DNA of 64,000 bases. Source: Halorubrum rubrum. GTDB lineage: Archaea; Halobacteriota; Halobacteria; Halobacteriales; Haloferacaceae. Made by a program: the position numbers and the translations under genes. The stretch spans positions 1 to 64,000 of the forward strand of contig NZ_JANHDM010000011.1 of the NCBI RefSeq assembly GCF_024494685.1, written 5' to 3'. The notes under the pieces were generated by a model. The model saw nothing but the letters and a program-made list of their open reading frames with translations. It had not been told where the DNA came from and searched no databases. How positions within the stretch are numbered: the stretch's first letter is position 1; every line of letters begins with the position of its first letter. This document shows, piece by piece, positions 15,311 to 24,374 of this stretch.

Positions 15311-18300
15311 ATGCACATCACTGAAGTAGTCCTGGACGGTTTCAAGAGCTTCGGGCGGACCACGAGGATCCCCTTCTACGAGGACTTCACGGTCGTCACG
15401 GGACCGAACGGCTCCGGGAAGTCGAACATCATCGACGGCGTCCTGTTCGCGCTCGGGCTCGCGCGCACCCGCGGGATCAGAGCCAAGAAGCTCACCGACC
15501 TCATCTACAACCCCGGCCACGACGACGGCGAGACCGCCGGCGGTCCGAAGGAGGCGTCCGTCACGGTCGTCCTGTCGAACGAGGACGGGACGCTCGACCG
15601 CTCGCAGGTCGTCTCGGCGGCCGGCTCCGAGAACGTCGGCGACGTCTCGGAGATCACGATCAAACGGCGGGTCAAGGAGACCGAGGACAACTACTACTCG
15701 TACTACTACCTCAACGGACGCTCCGTGAACCTCTCCGACGTCCGCGACCTACTCGCGGCCGCGGGCGTCACCCCCGAGGGGTACAACGTCGTCATGCAGG
15801 GCGACGTGACCGAGATCATCAACATGACTCCCTACCAGCGCCGGGGGATCGTCGACGAGATCGCGGGCGTCGCGGAGTTCGACGAGAAGAAGGAGGCCGC
15901 CTTCGAGGAGCTCGACACGGTGAAAGACCGGATCGGCGAGGCCGACCTCCGGATAGAGGAGAAAGAGGAACGGCTCGATCGGCTCTCCGAGGAGCGCGAG
16001 ACCGCCCTCGAGTACCAGTCGCTACGCGAGGAGGCCGAACAGTACCGCGGCTACCGGAAGGCCTCGGAGCTGGAGGACAAACGCGACTCGTTCGCCGAGA
16101 TCGAACGCGAGATCGGGGAGGCCGAGGCGGAACTCGAGGAGCTCCGCGTCGAACTCGACACCAGACAGGGAACGGTCACCCGCCTCGAGGAGGACCTGGC
16201 CGATCTCAACCACGAGATCGAGACGAAAGGCGAGGACGAACAGATCGCCATCCGGTCGGAGATCGAGGAGATCAAAGGCGAGATCTCCCGGCTGGAGGGG
16301 AAGATCGAGGCGGCCGAGGAGCGCGCCGCGGACGCCGAGACCGAGCGGCGGAACGCGTTCGTCCAGATCGACCGCAAGCAGGAGACGATAGACGACCTCG
16401 AGTCGGAGATCCGGGAGACGAAAGTCGAGAAGGCGTCGCTCAAATCCGAGCTCGCGACGAAGCGGTCGGAGCTGGCGGAAGTGGAAGCCGAGATCGAGGG
16501 CGTCGACACCGAGTTCGACGAGCTGAAGGACGAACTCGCCGACAAGAAGGAGCGGCTCGAGTCCCTCCGCGAGGAGAAGAACCGTCACCAACGCGAGAAG
16601 GACCGGCTGCTCGACGAGGCGCGCCGGCGCTCGAACGCAGTCGAGGAGACCCGCGCGGACCTCGAGGCGGCCCGCGAGGAGGTCCCCGACCTGAAAGCGC
16701 GGATCTCCGAGCTCCACGGGGAGCTCGACAAGGCCGAGAAGAACGAGTCGAAGATCGAGGAGGTGGTCGCCGACCTGTTCGCCGAGAAGGCCGAACGGAA
16801 GGAGGAGTTGGAGGCGGTCGAGGACGACCTCCGCGAGAAACAGAACGAGTACGCGAAACTGGAGGCGGCCGCGAGCGAACGGGGCGACACCTCCTGGCCG
16901 CGGGCGGTCACCGAGGTGAAAAACGGCGGCATCGACGGCGTTCACGGCGCGGTCGGCGAGCTCGGCTCCGTCGAGGCGGAGTACGCCGAAGCGTGTGAGA
17001 CGGCTGCCGGCGGGCGGCTCGCGAACGTCGTCGTCGACGACGACGGCGTCGGCTCGACCTGTATCGACTACCTGAAACGGCGCAACGCGGGTCGGGCGAC
17101 GTTCCTCCCCATCACGAAGATGGACGATCGCGGCCTGCCGCGGAAGCCCTCGATGCCGGGCGTCGTCGACTTCGCGCGGAACCTCGTCGAGTACGACTCG
17201 CGGTACGAGCCGATATTCTCGTACGTGCTCGGGTCGACGCTCGTCGTCGAAGACATGGCGACCGCCCGCGATCTGATGGGCGACTATCGGATGGTCACCC
17301 TCGAGGGCGACCTCGTCGAGAAGTCCGGCGCGATGACCGGTGGCTCCGGGGGCGGATCCCGGTACGCGTTCACGAAGTCCGGCGGCGGCAAGCTCGAGCG
17401 GCTCGCCGCGGCGATCGGCGACCTGGAGGACGAGCGGCGCGAGCTCGAGTCCGAGATCGACGAGCTGGACGCCGACATCGACGACGCCCGCGATCGAAAG
17501 GCGGACGCCGCGGACCGCGTCCGGTCGCTGGAGGGGGACGTCGAACGCGCAAAAGAGGAGCTCGCGGAGACCGAGACTCGGATCGAGGGGCTGGAGACGG
17601 AACTCGAGGGACTCCGTGCGGAACGCGAGTCGGTCGACGAGGAGATGAACGGGATCGACGAGACGATCGACGCCCTCGACGCGGACGTCGAGCGGCTGGA
17701 GACGGACATCGAGGAGATCGAATCCGAACTCGCCGACTCGAGGATTCCGGAGCTCTCCGAGGAGGCCGACGGGATCCGCGAGGAGATCGCCGAGTTGGAA
17801 GAGCGCATGGACGACCTCGACGCCCGGCAGAACGAGTCGGAGCTCGAAAAGGAGTACGCCGAGGACGCCGTCGACGACCTCCACGACACGGTCGAGGAGG
17901 CACAGAACAAGAAGAGCGAGGCCGAGGAGGCGATCGCCGAACACGAGGTGACCATCGACGAGAAGGAGGAGACGCTGGAGGTCAAACGCGAGTCGATCGC
18001 GGAGCTGGAAGCGGAGATCGCGGAGCTGAAGGAGGACCGCGAGGCGCTCCGCGAGGAGATCCGGGAGGCGACCCGGCGGCGCGACGAACAGCGCTCGCGC
18101 GTCGCCGACGCGGAGTCCGAACTCGGAGACCTCACGGACCGCCGGGACCGCCTGGAGTGGGAGATCGACGAGCTGGAGTCGCAGGTCGGCGAGTACGACC
18201 CCGAGGACGTTCCCGACATCGACGAGGTCGAGTCGCGGATCGAGGAGGTGGAGTCCGAGATGGAGGCGTTGGAGCCGGTCAACATGCTCGCGATAGACGA

Positions 18301-18895
18301 GTACGACGAGGTCGAAGCCGAACTCGAGACGCTCCAGGAGCGCCGCGACGTGCTCGCCGAGGAGCGCGACGCGATCACCGAGCGGATCGAGGGGTACGAA
18401 GCCGAGAAGAAGGCGACGTTCATGGAGACGTTCGAGTCAATAAACGACCACTTCCGGGACATCTTCTCGCGGCTGTCGGCGGGCAGCGGCGAGCTCCTCC
18501 TGGAGAACCCCGAGGACCCCTTCGAGGAGGGGTTGACGATGAAGGCACAGCCCGCGGACAAGCCGGTCCAGCGGCTGGAGGCGATGAGCGGCGGCGAGAA
18601 GTCGCTGACCGCCCTCTCGTTCATCTTCGCGGTCCAGCGGCACAACCCCGCCCCGTTCTACGCGCTCGACGAGATCGACGCCTTCCTCGACGCGGTCAAC
18701 GCCGAGCGGGTCGGCGAGATGATAGAGGAGCTGGCCGCCGACGCCCAGTTCGTCGTGGTCGGGCACCGCTCGGCGCTTCTGGAACGGTCGGACCGCGCCA
18801 TCGGCGTCACGATGCAGGGCGACAACCTCTCGGCGGTGACCGGAATGCGGTTCGGCGGCGACGACGAGGAGGCGGAGGTGAGCGCGGATGACTGA
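15311..18895 (+). CDS. smc: Chromosome segregation protein SMC
   Basis: This 1194-residue structural-maintenance-of-chromosomes ATPase forms the core of the condensin-like complex that organises DNA, with ScpA encoded directly downstream. The N-terminal head has Walker A Gly-Pro-Asn-Gly-Ser-Gly-Lys-Ser at 31-38. Two long coiled coils (about 170-500 and 690-1010) surround a hinge (about 530-680) containing Gly-Gly-Ser-Gly-Gly-Gly. The C-terminal head carries the ABC signature Ser-Gly-Gly-Glu-Lys-Ser-Leu and Walker B Tyr-Ala-Leu-Asp-Glu-Ile-Asp. Length and order are normal. The last 8 bases overlap the scpA start, indicating translational coupling. Confidence 0.97.
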   Translation: MHITEVVLDGFKSFGRTTRIPFYEDFTVVTGPNGSGKSNIIDGVLFALGLARTRGIRAKKLTDLIYNPGHDDGETAGGPKEASVTVVLSNEDGTLDRSQVVSAAGSENVGDVSEITIKRRVKETEDNYYSYYYLNGRSVNLSDVRDLLAAAGVTPEGYNVVMQGDVTEIINMTPYQRRGIVDEIAGVAEFDEKKEAAFEELDTVKDRIGEADLRIEEKEERLDRLSEERETALEYQSLREEAEQYRGYRKASELEDKRDSFAEIEREIGEAEAELEELRVELDTRQGTVTRLEEDLADLNHEIETKGEDEQIAIRSEIEEIKGEISRLEGKIEAAEERAADAETERRNAFVQIDRKQETIDDLESEIRETKVEKASLKSELATKRSELAEVEAEIEGVDTEFDELKDELADKKERLESLREEKNRHQREKDRLLDEARRRSNAVEETRADLEAAREEVPDLKARISELHGELDKAEKNESKIEEVVADLFAEKAERKEELEAVEDDLREKQNEYAKLEAAASERGDTSWPRAVTEVKNGGIDGVHGAVGELGSVEAEYAEACETAAGGRLANVVVDDDGVGSTCIDYLKRRNAGRATFLPITKMDDRGLPRKPSMPGVVDFARNLVEYDSRYEPIFSYVLGSTLVVEDMATARDLMGDYRMVTLEGDLVEKSGAMTGGSGGGSRYAFTKSGGGKLERLAAAIGDLEDERRELESEIDELDADIDDARDRKADAADRVRSLEGDVERAKEELAETETRIEGLETELEGLRAERESVDEEMNGIDETIDALDADVERLETDIEEIESELADSRIPELSEEADGIREEIAELEERMDDLDARQNESELEKEYAEDAVDDLHDTVEEAQNKKSEAEEAIAEHEVTIDEKEETLEVKRESIAELEAEIAELKEDREALREEIREATRRRDEQRSRVADAESELGDLTDRRDRLEWEIDELESQVGEYDPEDVPDIDEVESRIEEVESEMEALEPVNMLAIDEYDEVEAELETLQERRDVLAEERDAITERIEGYEAEKKATFMETFESINDHFRDIFSRLSAGSGELLLENPEDPFEEGLTMKAQPADKPVQRLEAMSGGEKSLTALSFIFAVQRHNPAPFYALDEIDAFLDAVNAERVGEMIEELAADAQFVVVGHRSALLERSDRAIGVTMQGDNLSAVTGMRFGGDDEEAEVSADD

Positions 18896-19850
18896 CGACG
18901 GCTCGGCCGACGCCGGGGCGGGCGGCGGCGTGCCCGACCTCGACCTGACGAGCGATCGCGACGGCGCGAGCGAGGGTCCGGCGTTCGACGCCGCCGACGC
19001 CGGCCCCGCCGCGGCCGCGACCGGCCCTCCCGACACCGCCGAGGCCGACCCCGACGAGGGTGAGGTCGAGCCCGTCGAACTGCTCGTCCAGCTCGCCGAG
19101 GAGGGCGAGATCGAGCCGTGGGACATCGACATCGTCCGGGTGACCGACGCCTTCCTCGAGAAGCTCGACGAGACCGACCTCCGGACGACGGGTCGCGCGC
19201 TGTTCTACGCGAGCGTCCTGCTCCGGATGAAAAGCGACGGAATGCTGGCCGACGACGACGAGGACGACGAGCCCGAGCGGGAGCCGTGGGAGGTGGCGAT
19301 GGAGGGCGGGGCCGCCGACCCCGCCGACCCGGAGTTCGACCCGGTCGACCGGCTGGAGGCCGAGATGGACCGGCGACTCGACCGCAAGAACACCCGTGGG
19401 TCGCCGGAGACGCTCGACGAACTGGTCCGCGAACTGCGCGAGGCCGAACGCGGGTCGTGGTGGAAAGACTCCCGCGAGTACGACACTTCGGAGTCGCCGA
19501 CCGGCTACGGCCGGGGCACCCAGACCCTGGATTACCACGCGGGCGACGAGTTCCGTCGCGACGGCGAGCCGACCGCCGGGGAGGCCACGGACCGCACGCA
19601 CGACGAGGACATCGAGGAGGTGATTGCGGAGGTGGAGACCGCCCTCCGTCCGCACTTCGACGGTGGGCGTGCGGAGGTACTGTTCGCCGAGGTGGAGTCG
19701 TCCGGCGGCCGCCCGTTCATGACGTTCCTCGCGCTGTTGTTCATGGCCCACCGGGGAAGCGTCCGGCTCCGACAGGACGATCTGTTCGGCGACCTCTGGA
19801 TCCGCGATCCCGCGACGGCGACGGGCGAGACCGAGGCGATCGCGGACTGA
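18888..19850 (+). CDS. scpA: Segregation and condensation protein ScpA (kleisin)
   Basis: This 320-residue kleisin bridges the two heads of the SMC dimer. The N-terminal half contains the typical Pro-Val-Glu-Leu-Leu-Val-Gln-Leu-x-Glu-Glu-Gly-Glu-Ile-Glu-Pro-Trp-Asp-Ile-Asp segment at about 63-84. The C-terminus is a winged-helix-like domain (about 240-315). The first 60 residues are acidic low complexity. The start overlaps the end of smc by 8 bases. No ScpB gene follows; in many archaea ScpA acts without it, or scpB lies elsewhere. Confidence 0.9.
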   Translation: MTDDGSADAGAGGGVPDLDLTSDRDGASEGPAFDAADAGPAAAATGPPDTAEADPDEGEVEPVELLVQLAEEGEIEPWDIDIVRVTDAFLEKLDETDLRTTGRALFYASVLLRMKSDGMLADDDEDDEPEREPWEVAMEGGAADPADPEFDPVDRLEAEMDRRLDRKNTRGSPETLDELVRELREAERGSWWKDSREYDTSESPTGYGRGTQTLDYHAGDEFRRDGEPTAGEATDRTHDEDIEEVIAEVETALRPHFDGGRAEVLFAEVESSGGRPFMTFLALLFMAHRGSVRLRQDDLFGDLWIRDPATATGETEAIAD

Positions 19851-19901
19851 GCACTGGCGAGAAACGAGAACCTCGGTTGCGGGAACTCGTCAGTCGCCGG
19901 T

Positions 19902-20780
19902 CTACAGGTAGTCGCCGAGCAGCGGCTCGACGCGCTCGCGGGTCTCCTCGGGGATCGCCTCGGTCGGCGTGTTGACGGTGCCCTCCAGCGCGGTGTGCGC
20001 CTCGCACGCGTGGTCTTCCGGAAGCGTCCGCACCGCCTCCTCGACCGCGGCCTTGATCGCTTCCTGGTTCCGCTCGGCGTTCTCGAGGACCTCTTCGAGG
20101 GTCACCTCGCTGTCCGCCTTCCAGACGTCGTAGTCGGTGACGCCCGCGATCGTCGCGTACGCGATCTCCGCCTCGCGGGCCAGTTTCGCCTCCGGGATCG
20201 CCGTCATGCCGACGAGGTCCCACCCCTGTGCCCTGTAGAACTCCGACTCCGCGCGCGTGGAGTACTGCGGCCCCTCGATACAGACGTAGGTCCCTCCCTT
20301 CACGACGGGCGTGGCGTCGTCGCCGTCGCCGCCGACGGCCGACTCGGCGGCCGCGGTCAGGTGATCGACGAGTTCGGGGCTGTACGGGTCCGCGAAGGGC
20401 TGGTGGACGACGACGCCGTCGCCGTAAAAGGAGAGCTCGCGGCCCTTGGTCCGGTCGTAGATCTGGTCGGGGACGACGAGCGTGCCGGGCTCGAGCTCCT
20501 CTCTCAGGCTGCCGACCGCGTTCGACGCGAAGACGTGGGTCACGCCCGCCCGCTTCAGGGCGTACATGTTCGCGCGGTACGGGAGGTCGGTGGGCGAGGC
20601 GCCGTGGTTCGAGCCGTGTCGCGGGAGGAACGCGACCTCCCGGCCCGTGTCGGCGAACTCGCCGATCGTGACCGCGTCGCTGGGCTCGCCGTACGGCGTG
20701 TCGTACTCGACCTCGCGCACGTCGTTCAGGGGGAGCGCCTCGTAGATCCCGCTGCCGCCGATGAAGCCGATGGTGCTCAT
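19902..20780 (-). CDS. mtnP: S-methyl-5'-thioadenosine phosphorylase
   Basis: This 292-residue PNP/MTAP-family phosphorylase cleaves methylthioadenosine, the by-product of polyamine synthesis, to adenine and methylthioribose-1-phosphate. It contains Gly-Gly-Ser-Gly-Ile-Tyr near residue 9, Pro-Arg-His-Gly for phosphate binding near 55, Phe-Ala-Ser-Asn-Ala-Val-Gly-Ser, and Cys-Ile-Glu-Gly-Pro-Gln-Tyr-Ser-Thr-Arg-Ala-Glu-Ser. A Gly/Asp-rich insertion near 150 is halophile-specific. It is monocistronic, with a minus-strand TATA box (tataagta) about 27 bases upstream, so leaderless. The amidohydrolase at 1902 is a distant relative of MTA deaminases but is not linked to it. Confidence 0.9.
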   Translation of the reverse strand: MSTIGFIGGSGIYEALPLNDVREVEYDTPYGEPSDAVTIGEFADTGREVAFLPRHGSNHGASPTDLPYRANMYALKRAGVTHVFASNAVGSLREELEPGTLVVPDQIYDRTKGRELSFYGDGVVVHQPFADPYSPELVDHLTAAAESAVGGDGDDATPVVKGGTYVCIEGPQYSTRAESEFYRAQGWDLVGMTAIPEAKLAREAEIAYATIAGVTDYDVWKADSEVTLEEVLENAERNQEAIKAAVEEAVRTLPEDHACEAHTALEGTVNTPTEAIPEETRERVEPLLGDYL

Positions 20781-20867
20781 ATTCCGGATCCGCCCGCTCG
20801 CTACTTATATCGACGGAAGTGTTCGGCGACGATCGACGGAGACGCTCGGCGACGTCCATGGGGCCCG

Positions 20868-20873
20868 AAAAAA
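20868..20873 (-). terminator. Oligo-T terminator after the START-like gene
   Basis: Six plus-strand A (T6 on the minus strand) lie 41 bases beyond the stop codon at 20914 and end the only AT-rich patch in this gap. Confidence 0.45.
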
Positions 20874-20913
20874 GGGGTTGACGCGGATCCCGTCCTCCGC
20901 GGAGGAAGACGAC

Positions 20914-21375
20914 CTAGGCGGGCGCCGCCGACTCGGCCGCGACCTCGGCCTCGACGAGGTCCTTCGTGTTCCGGAGGTGGTTCTCGAGCTGCCGCTCGTT
21001 GTAGCGGCTGGCGACCGGTTTCAGGATCCGATCCAGGAGGGAGTCTCCCATCTCGTAGGTCGCCCGGTGCGAGAGTCTCGTCCCGGCGTCGGTTCCCGAG
21101 TAGCGGTTCCGGATCTCGCCGCTCATCTCGTCGCTCTCGATCGTGACGAGCAGTTCCTCGTTCGGTTCGACGACCGTCATCTCCATGTCCATCTCCATCG
21201 CGATGCCGAACACGCCGTAGGTCCCGGTCATCCGCGCGCCGTGGTCGGTCTCCTCGACGACCTCGAGGTCACGCAGGCTGGCCATCGTCCGTGACCAGTT
21301 CTCGGGGGTGCTGTCGAACGCGAAGACGTGCTCGACGGGTGCGGCGATCTCGATGGTGTGTTCGAATGTCGTCAT
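20914..21375 (-). CDS. SRPBCC (START-like) family protein
   Basis: This 153-residue protein has the helix-grip fold signature of polyketide cyclase/START-like proteins: an initial strand Glu-His-Thr-Ile-Glu-Ile-Ala-Ala-Pro-Val-Glu-His-Val-Phe, then Pro-Glu-Asn-Trp near 32, and a long C-terminal helix. Such proteins bind hydrophobic ligands; many have no known substrate. The gene is monocistronic, with an oligo-T run after it and a divergent, empty 160-base gap before it. No neighbour suggests a pathway. Confidence 0.75.
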   Translation of the reverse strand: MTTFEHTIEIAAPVEHVFAFDSTPENWSRTMASLRDLEVVEETDHGARMTGTYGVFGIAMEMDMEMTVVEPNEELLVTIESDEMSGEIRNRYSGTDAGTRLSHRATYEMGDSLLDRILKPVASRYNERQLENHLRNTKDLVEAEVAAESAAPA

Positions 21376-21541
21376 GTGGTCTCAACTCGGTCGTCGAACC
21401 GGTCCACGCGTTCGGTCGGAAAGAGCCTCTCTCGTGATCTCTCGTGGTCCGATCGCGCCGGGGCGACTGAGGTACTATACGCCGTCCGAGGTATTAAACG
21501 AGTACTGAGGCGTGTACACCCGCATCACGGACGGAATCGGG

Positions 21542-22537
21542 TCACAGGAGCGTCCGCACCGCCAGCAGCGTCAGCGCGCTCACGACGATCAGGTGGATCA
21601 ACACGACGCCGACCGGCGCGAGGCCGACCGCCCGCAGATCGCGCGCCCGGATCGACAGCCCGAGCCCGACGAACGCGACGAGAAAGAGGGCGTCGGACAC
21701 CGCGGTGATGGACTCGATCGCGGCTGGCGAGAGCAGTCCGCCGTTGGCGACCGCGGCGACGAGCAGGAAGCCGAGCAGGAACTTCGGGAACTCCGCCCAC
21801 AGCTCGCGGGCCTCCGAGTCCGTCGCCGAGCGGGCCGCGTACGCGACCGAGTAGGCGACCGCGACGCCACCGAGAAGCGAGTTGCGCGCGAGCTTCGTGA
21901 CCGTCGCCCACTGGCCCGCCTCCGGGGAGTGTGCGAACCCCGCGGCCGCGACCGGGCCGGTCGAGAACATGCTCACGCCCGCCCACACGCCGAACTGTCG
22001 CGCGGTGAGCCCGAGCCACTCGCCCGCCAGCGGGAACGCCACGAGCGTGATCACGTCGAAGAGCAGGACCGTCGCGGCCGCGAAGGTGAGCGCCGCCCCG
22101 CGCGCCTCCAGCACCCGACCGATCGCCACGACGGCGGAGACGCCACAGACGCTCGCGCCCGCCGCCAGGAGCGACGGGGTCGTCCCCTCGAGCCGGAAGA
22201 GACCGCGAGCGACCGCCTCCGAGAGCAGAAGGCCGCCGGCGACGGCGACGACCACGAGCCCGACCACCGTCGGCCCGGCCGCCACCAGCTCCTCGATCGC
22301 GATCGCCGCGCCGAGCAGGACGATCCCCGTCTCCAGGGCGAGCTTGTGGAGCGACACGCCCGGCTCGGCGGCGGCCGGCGTGCCGACGGTGTTCGCGGCG
22401 ACGACTCCGACGGCGACGGCGACGACGAGCGGCTGGACTCCCGGAACCGCCCCGCCCAGCAGCGTCGCGAACAGCGCGCCGCCGCCGAGCAGCACCGATC
22501 CGGGAACGTAGGGCCGAACGTCGTCGAGAAGCGTCAT
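21542..22537 (-). CDS. YeiH-family putative sulfate/sulfonate exporter
   Basis: This 331-residue integral membrane protein has about ten hydrophobic segments and the YeiH (UPF0324) pattern, with repeated Gly-Pro and Leu-Gly motifs such as Gly-Ala-Ser-Val-Cys-Gly-Val-Ser-Ala. The family is called putative sulfate exporter, but the substrate is poorly established. Its start codon overlaps the stop of a 56-codon membrane-protein gene by one base (TGATG), so the two are translationally coupled. The N-terminus begins in the usual Leu-Leu-Asp-Asp-Val-Arg context. Confidence 0.82.
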   Translation of the reverse strand: MTLLDDVRPYVPGSVLLGGGALFATLLGGAVPGVQPLVVAVAVGVVAANTVGTPAAAEPGVSLHKLALETGIVLLGAAIAIEELVAAGPTVVGLVVVAVAGGLLLSEAVARGLFRLEGTTPSLLAAGASVCGVSAVVAIGRVLEARGAALTFAAATVLLFDVITLVAFPLAGEWLGLTARQFGVWAGVSMFSTGPVAAAGFAHSPEAGQWATVTKLARNSLLGGVAVAYSVAYAARSATDSEARELWAEFPKFLLGFLLVAAVANGGLLSPAAIESITAVSDALFLVAFVGLGLSIRARDLRAVGLAPVGVVLIHLIVVSALTLLAVRTLL

Positions 22538-22707
22538 CAGACGGGGTAGACCACGAGGTGGATCGCGACGATCGCGAGCCCCAGACAGAGCGCCTGCCAG
22601 CCGCGGTCGAGGGACCGCCAGCGGCGGGCGAGGCGCGTCTCACCGGCGACGTCCGTGTCGTCGACCACGTCACCTTCGATCGCGCCGTCGCCGTTCTCCC
22701 CGGACAT
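22537..22707 (-). CDS. Small single-span membrane protein coupled to YeiH
   Basis: An ORF of 56 codons has an acidic N-terminal half, a basic Arg-Arg-Trp-Arg patch at about 28-31 and one C-terminal hydrophobic segment (about 38-56) that ends at the last residue. This predicts a tail-anchored protein. Its TGA overlaps the transporter's ATG by one base. Codon use resembles the neighbours. It may be a small subunit or regulator of the transporter; this is inference from coupling. A GTAAGACG-type site at 22731-22738 lies where its TATA box should be. Confidence 0.65.
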   Translation of the reverse strand: MSGENGDGAIEGDVVDDTDVAGETRLARRWRSLDRGWQALCLGLAIVAIHLVVYPV

Positions 22708-22800
22708 ACGGAGTCGGATCCGCGCGTCGGCGTCTTACGCGTGTCGCTCGGCGGGAGGATCTCCGGAAACCGCTCGTGACCTCTCGGTCGGTCGGGTCGA

Positions 22801-24243
22801 TCAGTCGTCCGCCTCGACGGCGGTCGAGGCCTCCTCGGCCGCCGCCGCGTCGTCGCTTTCGTCGGCGCTCCCGTCCTCGCCGCCGTCGCCGCCGTCCGCA
22901 GTGCCATCGAGCCGTGGGAAGTTGTCGATCGTCTCCGCGCGGAACGCCTCCTCGTCGAACTCGTGCGTCGAACCGAGGAACTCGAGGACCGTCCGCGTGT
23001 CGAGCATCGCGTTCTTCAGCGCGGTCGACGCGCCCGGCGAGGGCGTGATGTTGAACAGGATCCCGTCGCCGCGGATCTTCGCTTCGCCCATGTCGAGTTC
23101 CTTCGAGTCGGTGTCGACGATCTGCGGGCGAACCCCGCCGTACCCCTTCGCTCGGTCGATGTCCTCGACGTCGACGCTCGGAACGACCTTCCGAACGTGC
23201 GGGAGGAACGCGCGTTTGCCTGCTACCGGCAGGTCGTACACCAGGTTCCGGACCACGTACGGGAACAGGATCCTGTCCGCGAGGATGTTCGCGTAGCTGA
23301 GAAACGACGACGGCGTGAAGCCGAACACGTCCGCGAAGTCTCCCACCGTCGAGAGCTCGCCGCGCTCGAGCGCGGGGACGAGCTTCGCGGTCGGCCCGAA
23401 CCGGGTGACGCTCCCGTCGTGGACGTCCGCGTCGCCGTGGACCGCCGCGAAGGGCAGCTTCTTCATCTGGAGGGTGTACACCTTCCCGTTCAGCAGGTCG
23501 TCGGCGAGGAAGAAGCTCCCCGCGACGGGCAGAAGCGACATGTCCTGGCCGTATCCCATTCGCTGTGCGAACTGAAGGCTGTGCGAGCCGGCGGCGACGA
23601 CGATCGCGTCGGCCGCGAAGTCGCCGTCGTCGGTCTCGACGGTGAAGCCGTCACGCCCCTCCTCGACGTTCGTCACCGTCGTTCCGAGGTGGACCGAGAC
23701 GCCCTCCTCGGCGCGGGCGGCCTCCACGAACGACTCCGCGATCATGCCGTAATCGAGGACGTAGCCGTCGGGCGTCTGGAGCGCCATGAGTTCGGTGTCG
23801 GGGTCGCGTCCCTCGACGACCTTCGGCTCGATCTCCGCGATCTCCTCGCGGCCGATCGGCTCCAGTTTGGGGAAGAGCTCGCCGAACCCCTCGTCGTGGT
23901 AGCGTGCCTCCAGCTCCGCGACCTCCTCCTCGCCGACCGCGAGCACCATCTTGCTGCGCTTGCTGTGCATCTCGCGGTCGGGGTCGACGTTCTCGAGGTA
24001 CCCCGCGAGCAGCTCCGCGCCCTCCTTGACCTCCTCGGCCTTCTCGAGCGTGTAGTTCGTCTCGATGTCGCCGAAGTGGAGCGTCTGGGAGTTGTTCGTG
24101 TGGTGGGAGTTCACCGCCGCGATCTCGGGCTCCTTCTCGATCAGCGTGACGTCCTCGACGTCGGTGAACTTCGAGACCGTGTACAGAAGCGATGCCCCGC
24201 TTATTCCCCCGCCGATGACGATGAGGTCGGTGTGGTCGGACAT
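22801..24243 (-). CDS. mqo: FAD-dependent malate:quinone oxidoreductase-like protein
   Basis: This 480-residue flavoprotein has an N-terminal FAD dinucleotide-binding motif (Gly-Gly-Gly-Ile-Ser-Gly-Ala-Ser, about 11-18). It also has the Mqo-type His-His-Thr-Asn-Asn-Ser-Gln-Thr-Leu-His segment near 48 and a C-terminal Thr-Pro-Ser-Pro-Gly-Ala-Ser FAD contact near 400. It would oxidise malate to oxaloacetate and pass electrons to quinone at the membrane face. The last 45 residues are acidic and Ala-rich. The Mqo name rests on family resemblance; another 2-hydroxyacid substrate is possible. Confidence 0.8.
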   Translation of the reverse strand: MSDHTDLIVIGGGISGASLLYTVSKFTDVEDVTLIEKEPEIAAVNSHHTNNSQTLHFGDIETNYTLEKAEEVKEGAELLAGYLENVDPDREMHSKRSKMVLAVGEEEVAELEARYHDEGFGELFPKLEPIGREEIAEIEPKVVEGRDPDTELMALQTPDGYVLDYGMIAESFVEAARAEEGVSVHLGTTVTNVEEGRDGFTVETDDGDFAADAIVVAAGSHSLQFAQRMGYGQDMSLLPVAGSFFLADDLLNGKVYTLQMKKLPFAAVHGDADVHDGSVTRFGPTAKLVPALERGELSTVGDFADVFGFTPSSFLSYANILADRILFPYVVRNLVYDLPVAGKRAFLPHVRKVVPSVDVEDIDRAKGYGGVRPQIVDTDSKELDMGEAKIRGDGILFNITPSPGASTALKNAMLDTRTVLEFLGSTHEFDEEAFRAETIDNFPRLDGTADGGDGGEDGSADESDDAAAAEEASTAVEADD

Positions 24244-24374
24244 GCGTGAGGCTCCGTCTCGAGGAGAGTACCGTCTTGGGAGTTAACTGACTTCCTATTC
24301 CGCGCCGTCGGGATCGATCGTCCCAGTATCGGCCCGCGGGAGGTCGAACCGAGGGGGTCTCCGCCGACGCGAGA

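Noticed and set aside
16022-17944. Long minus-strand ORF (640 codons) inside smc
   Set aside because: It is the antisense of a coiled-coil gene in very GC-rich DNA, where stop codons are rare; it has no promoter and no family resemblance.
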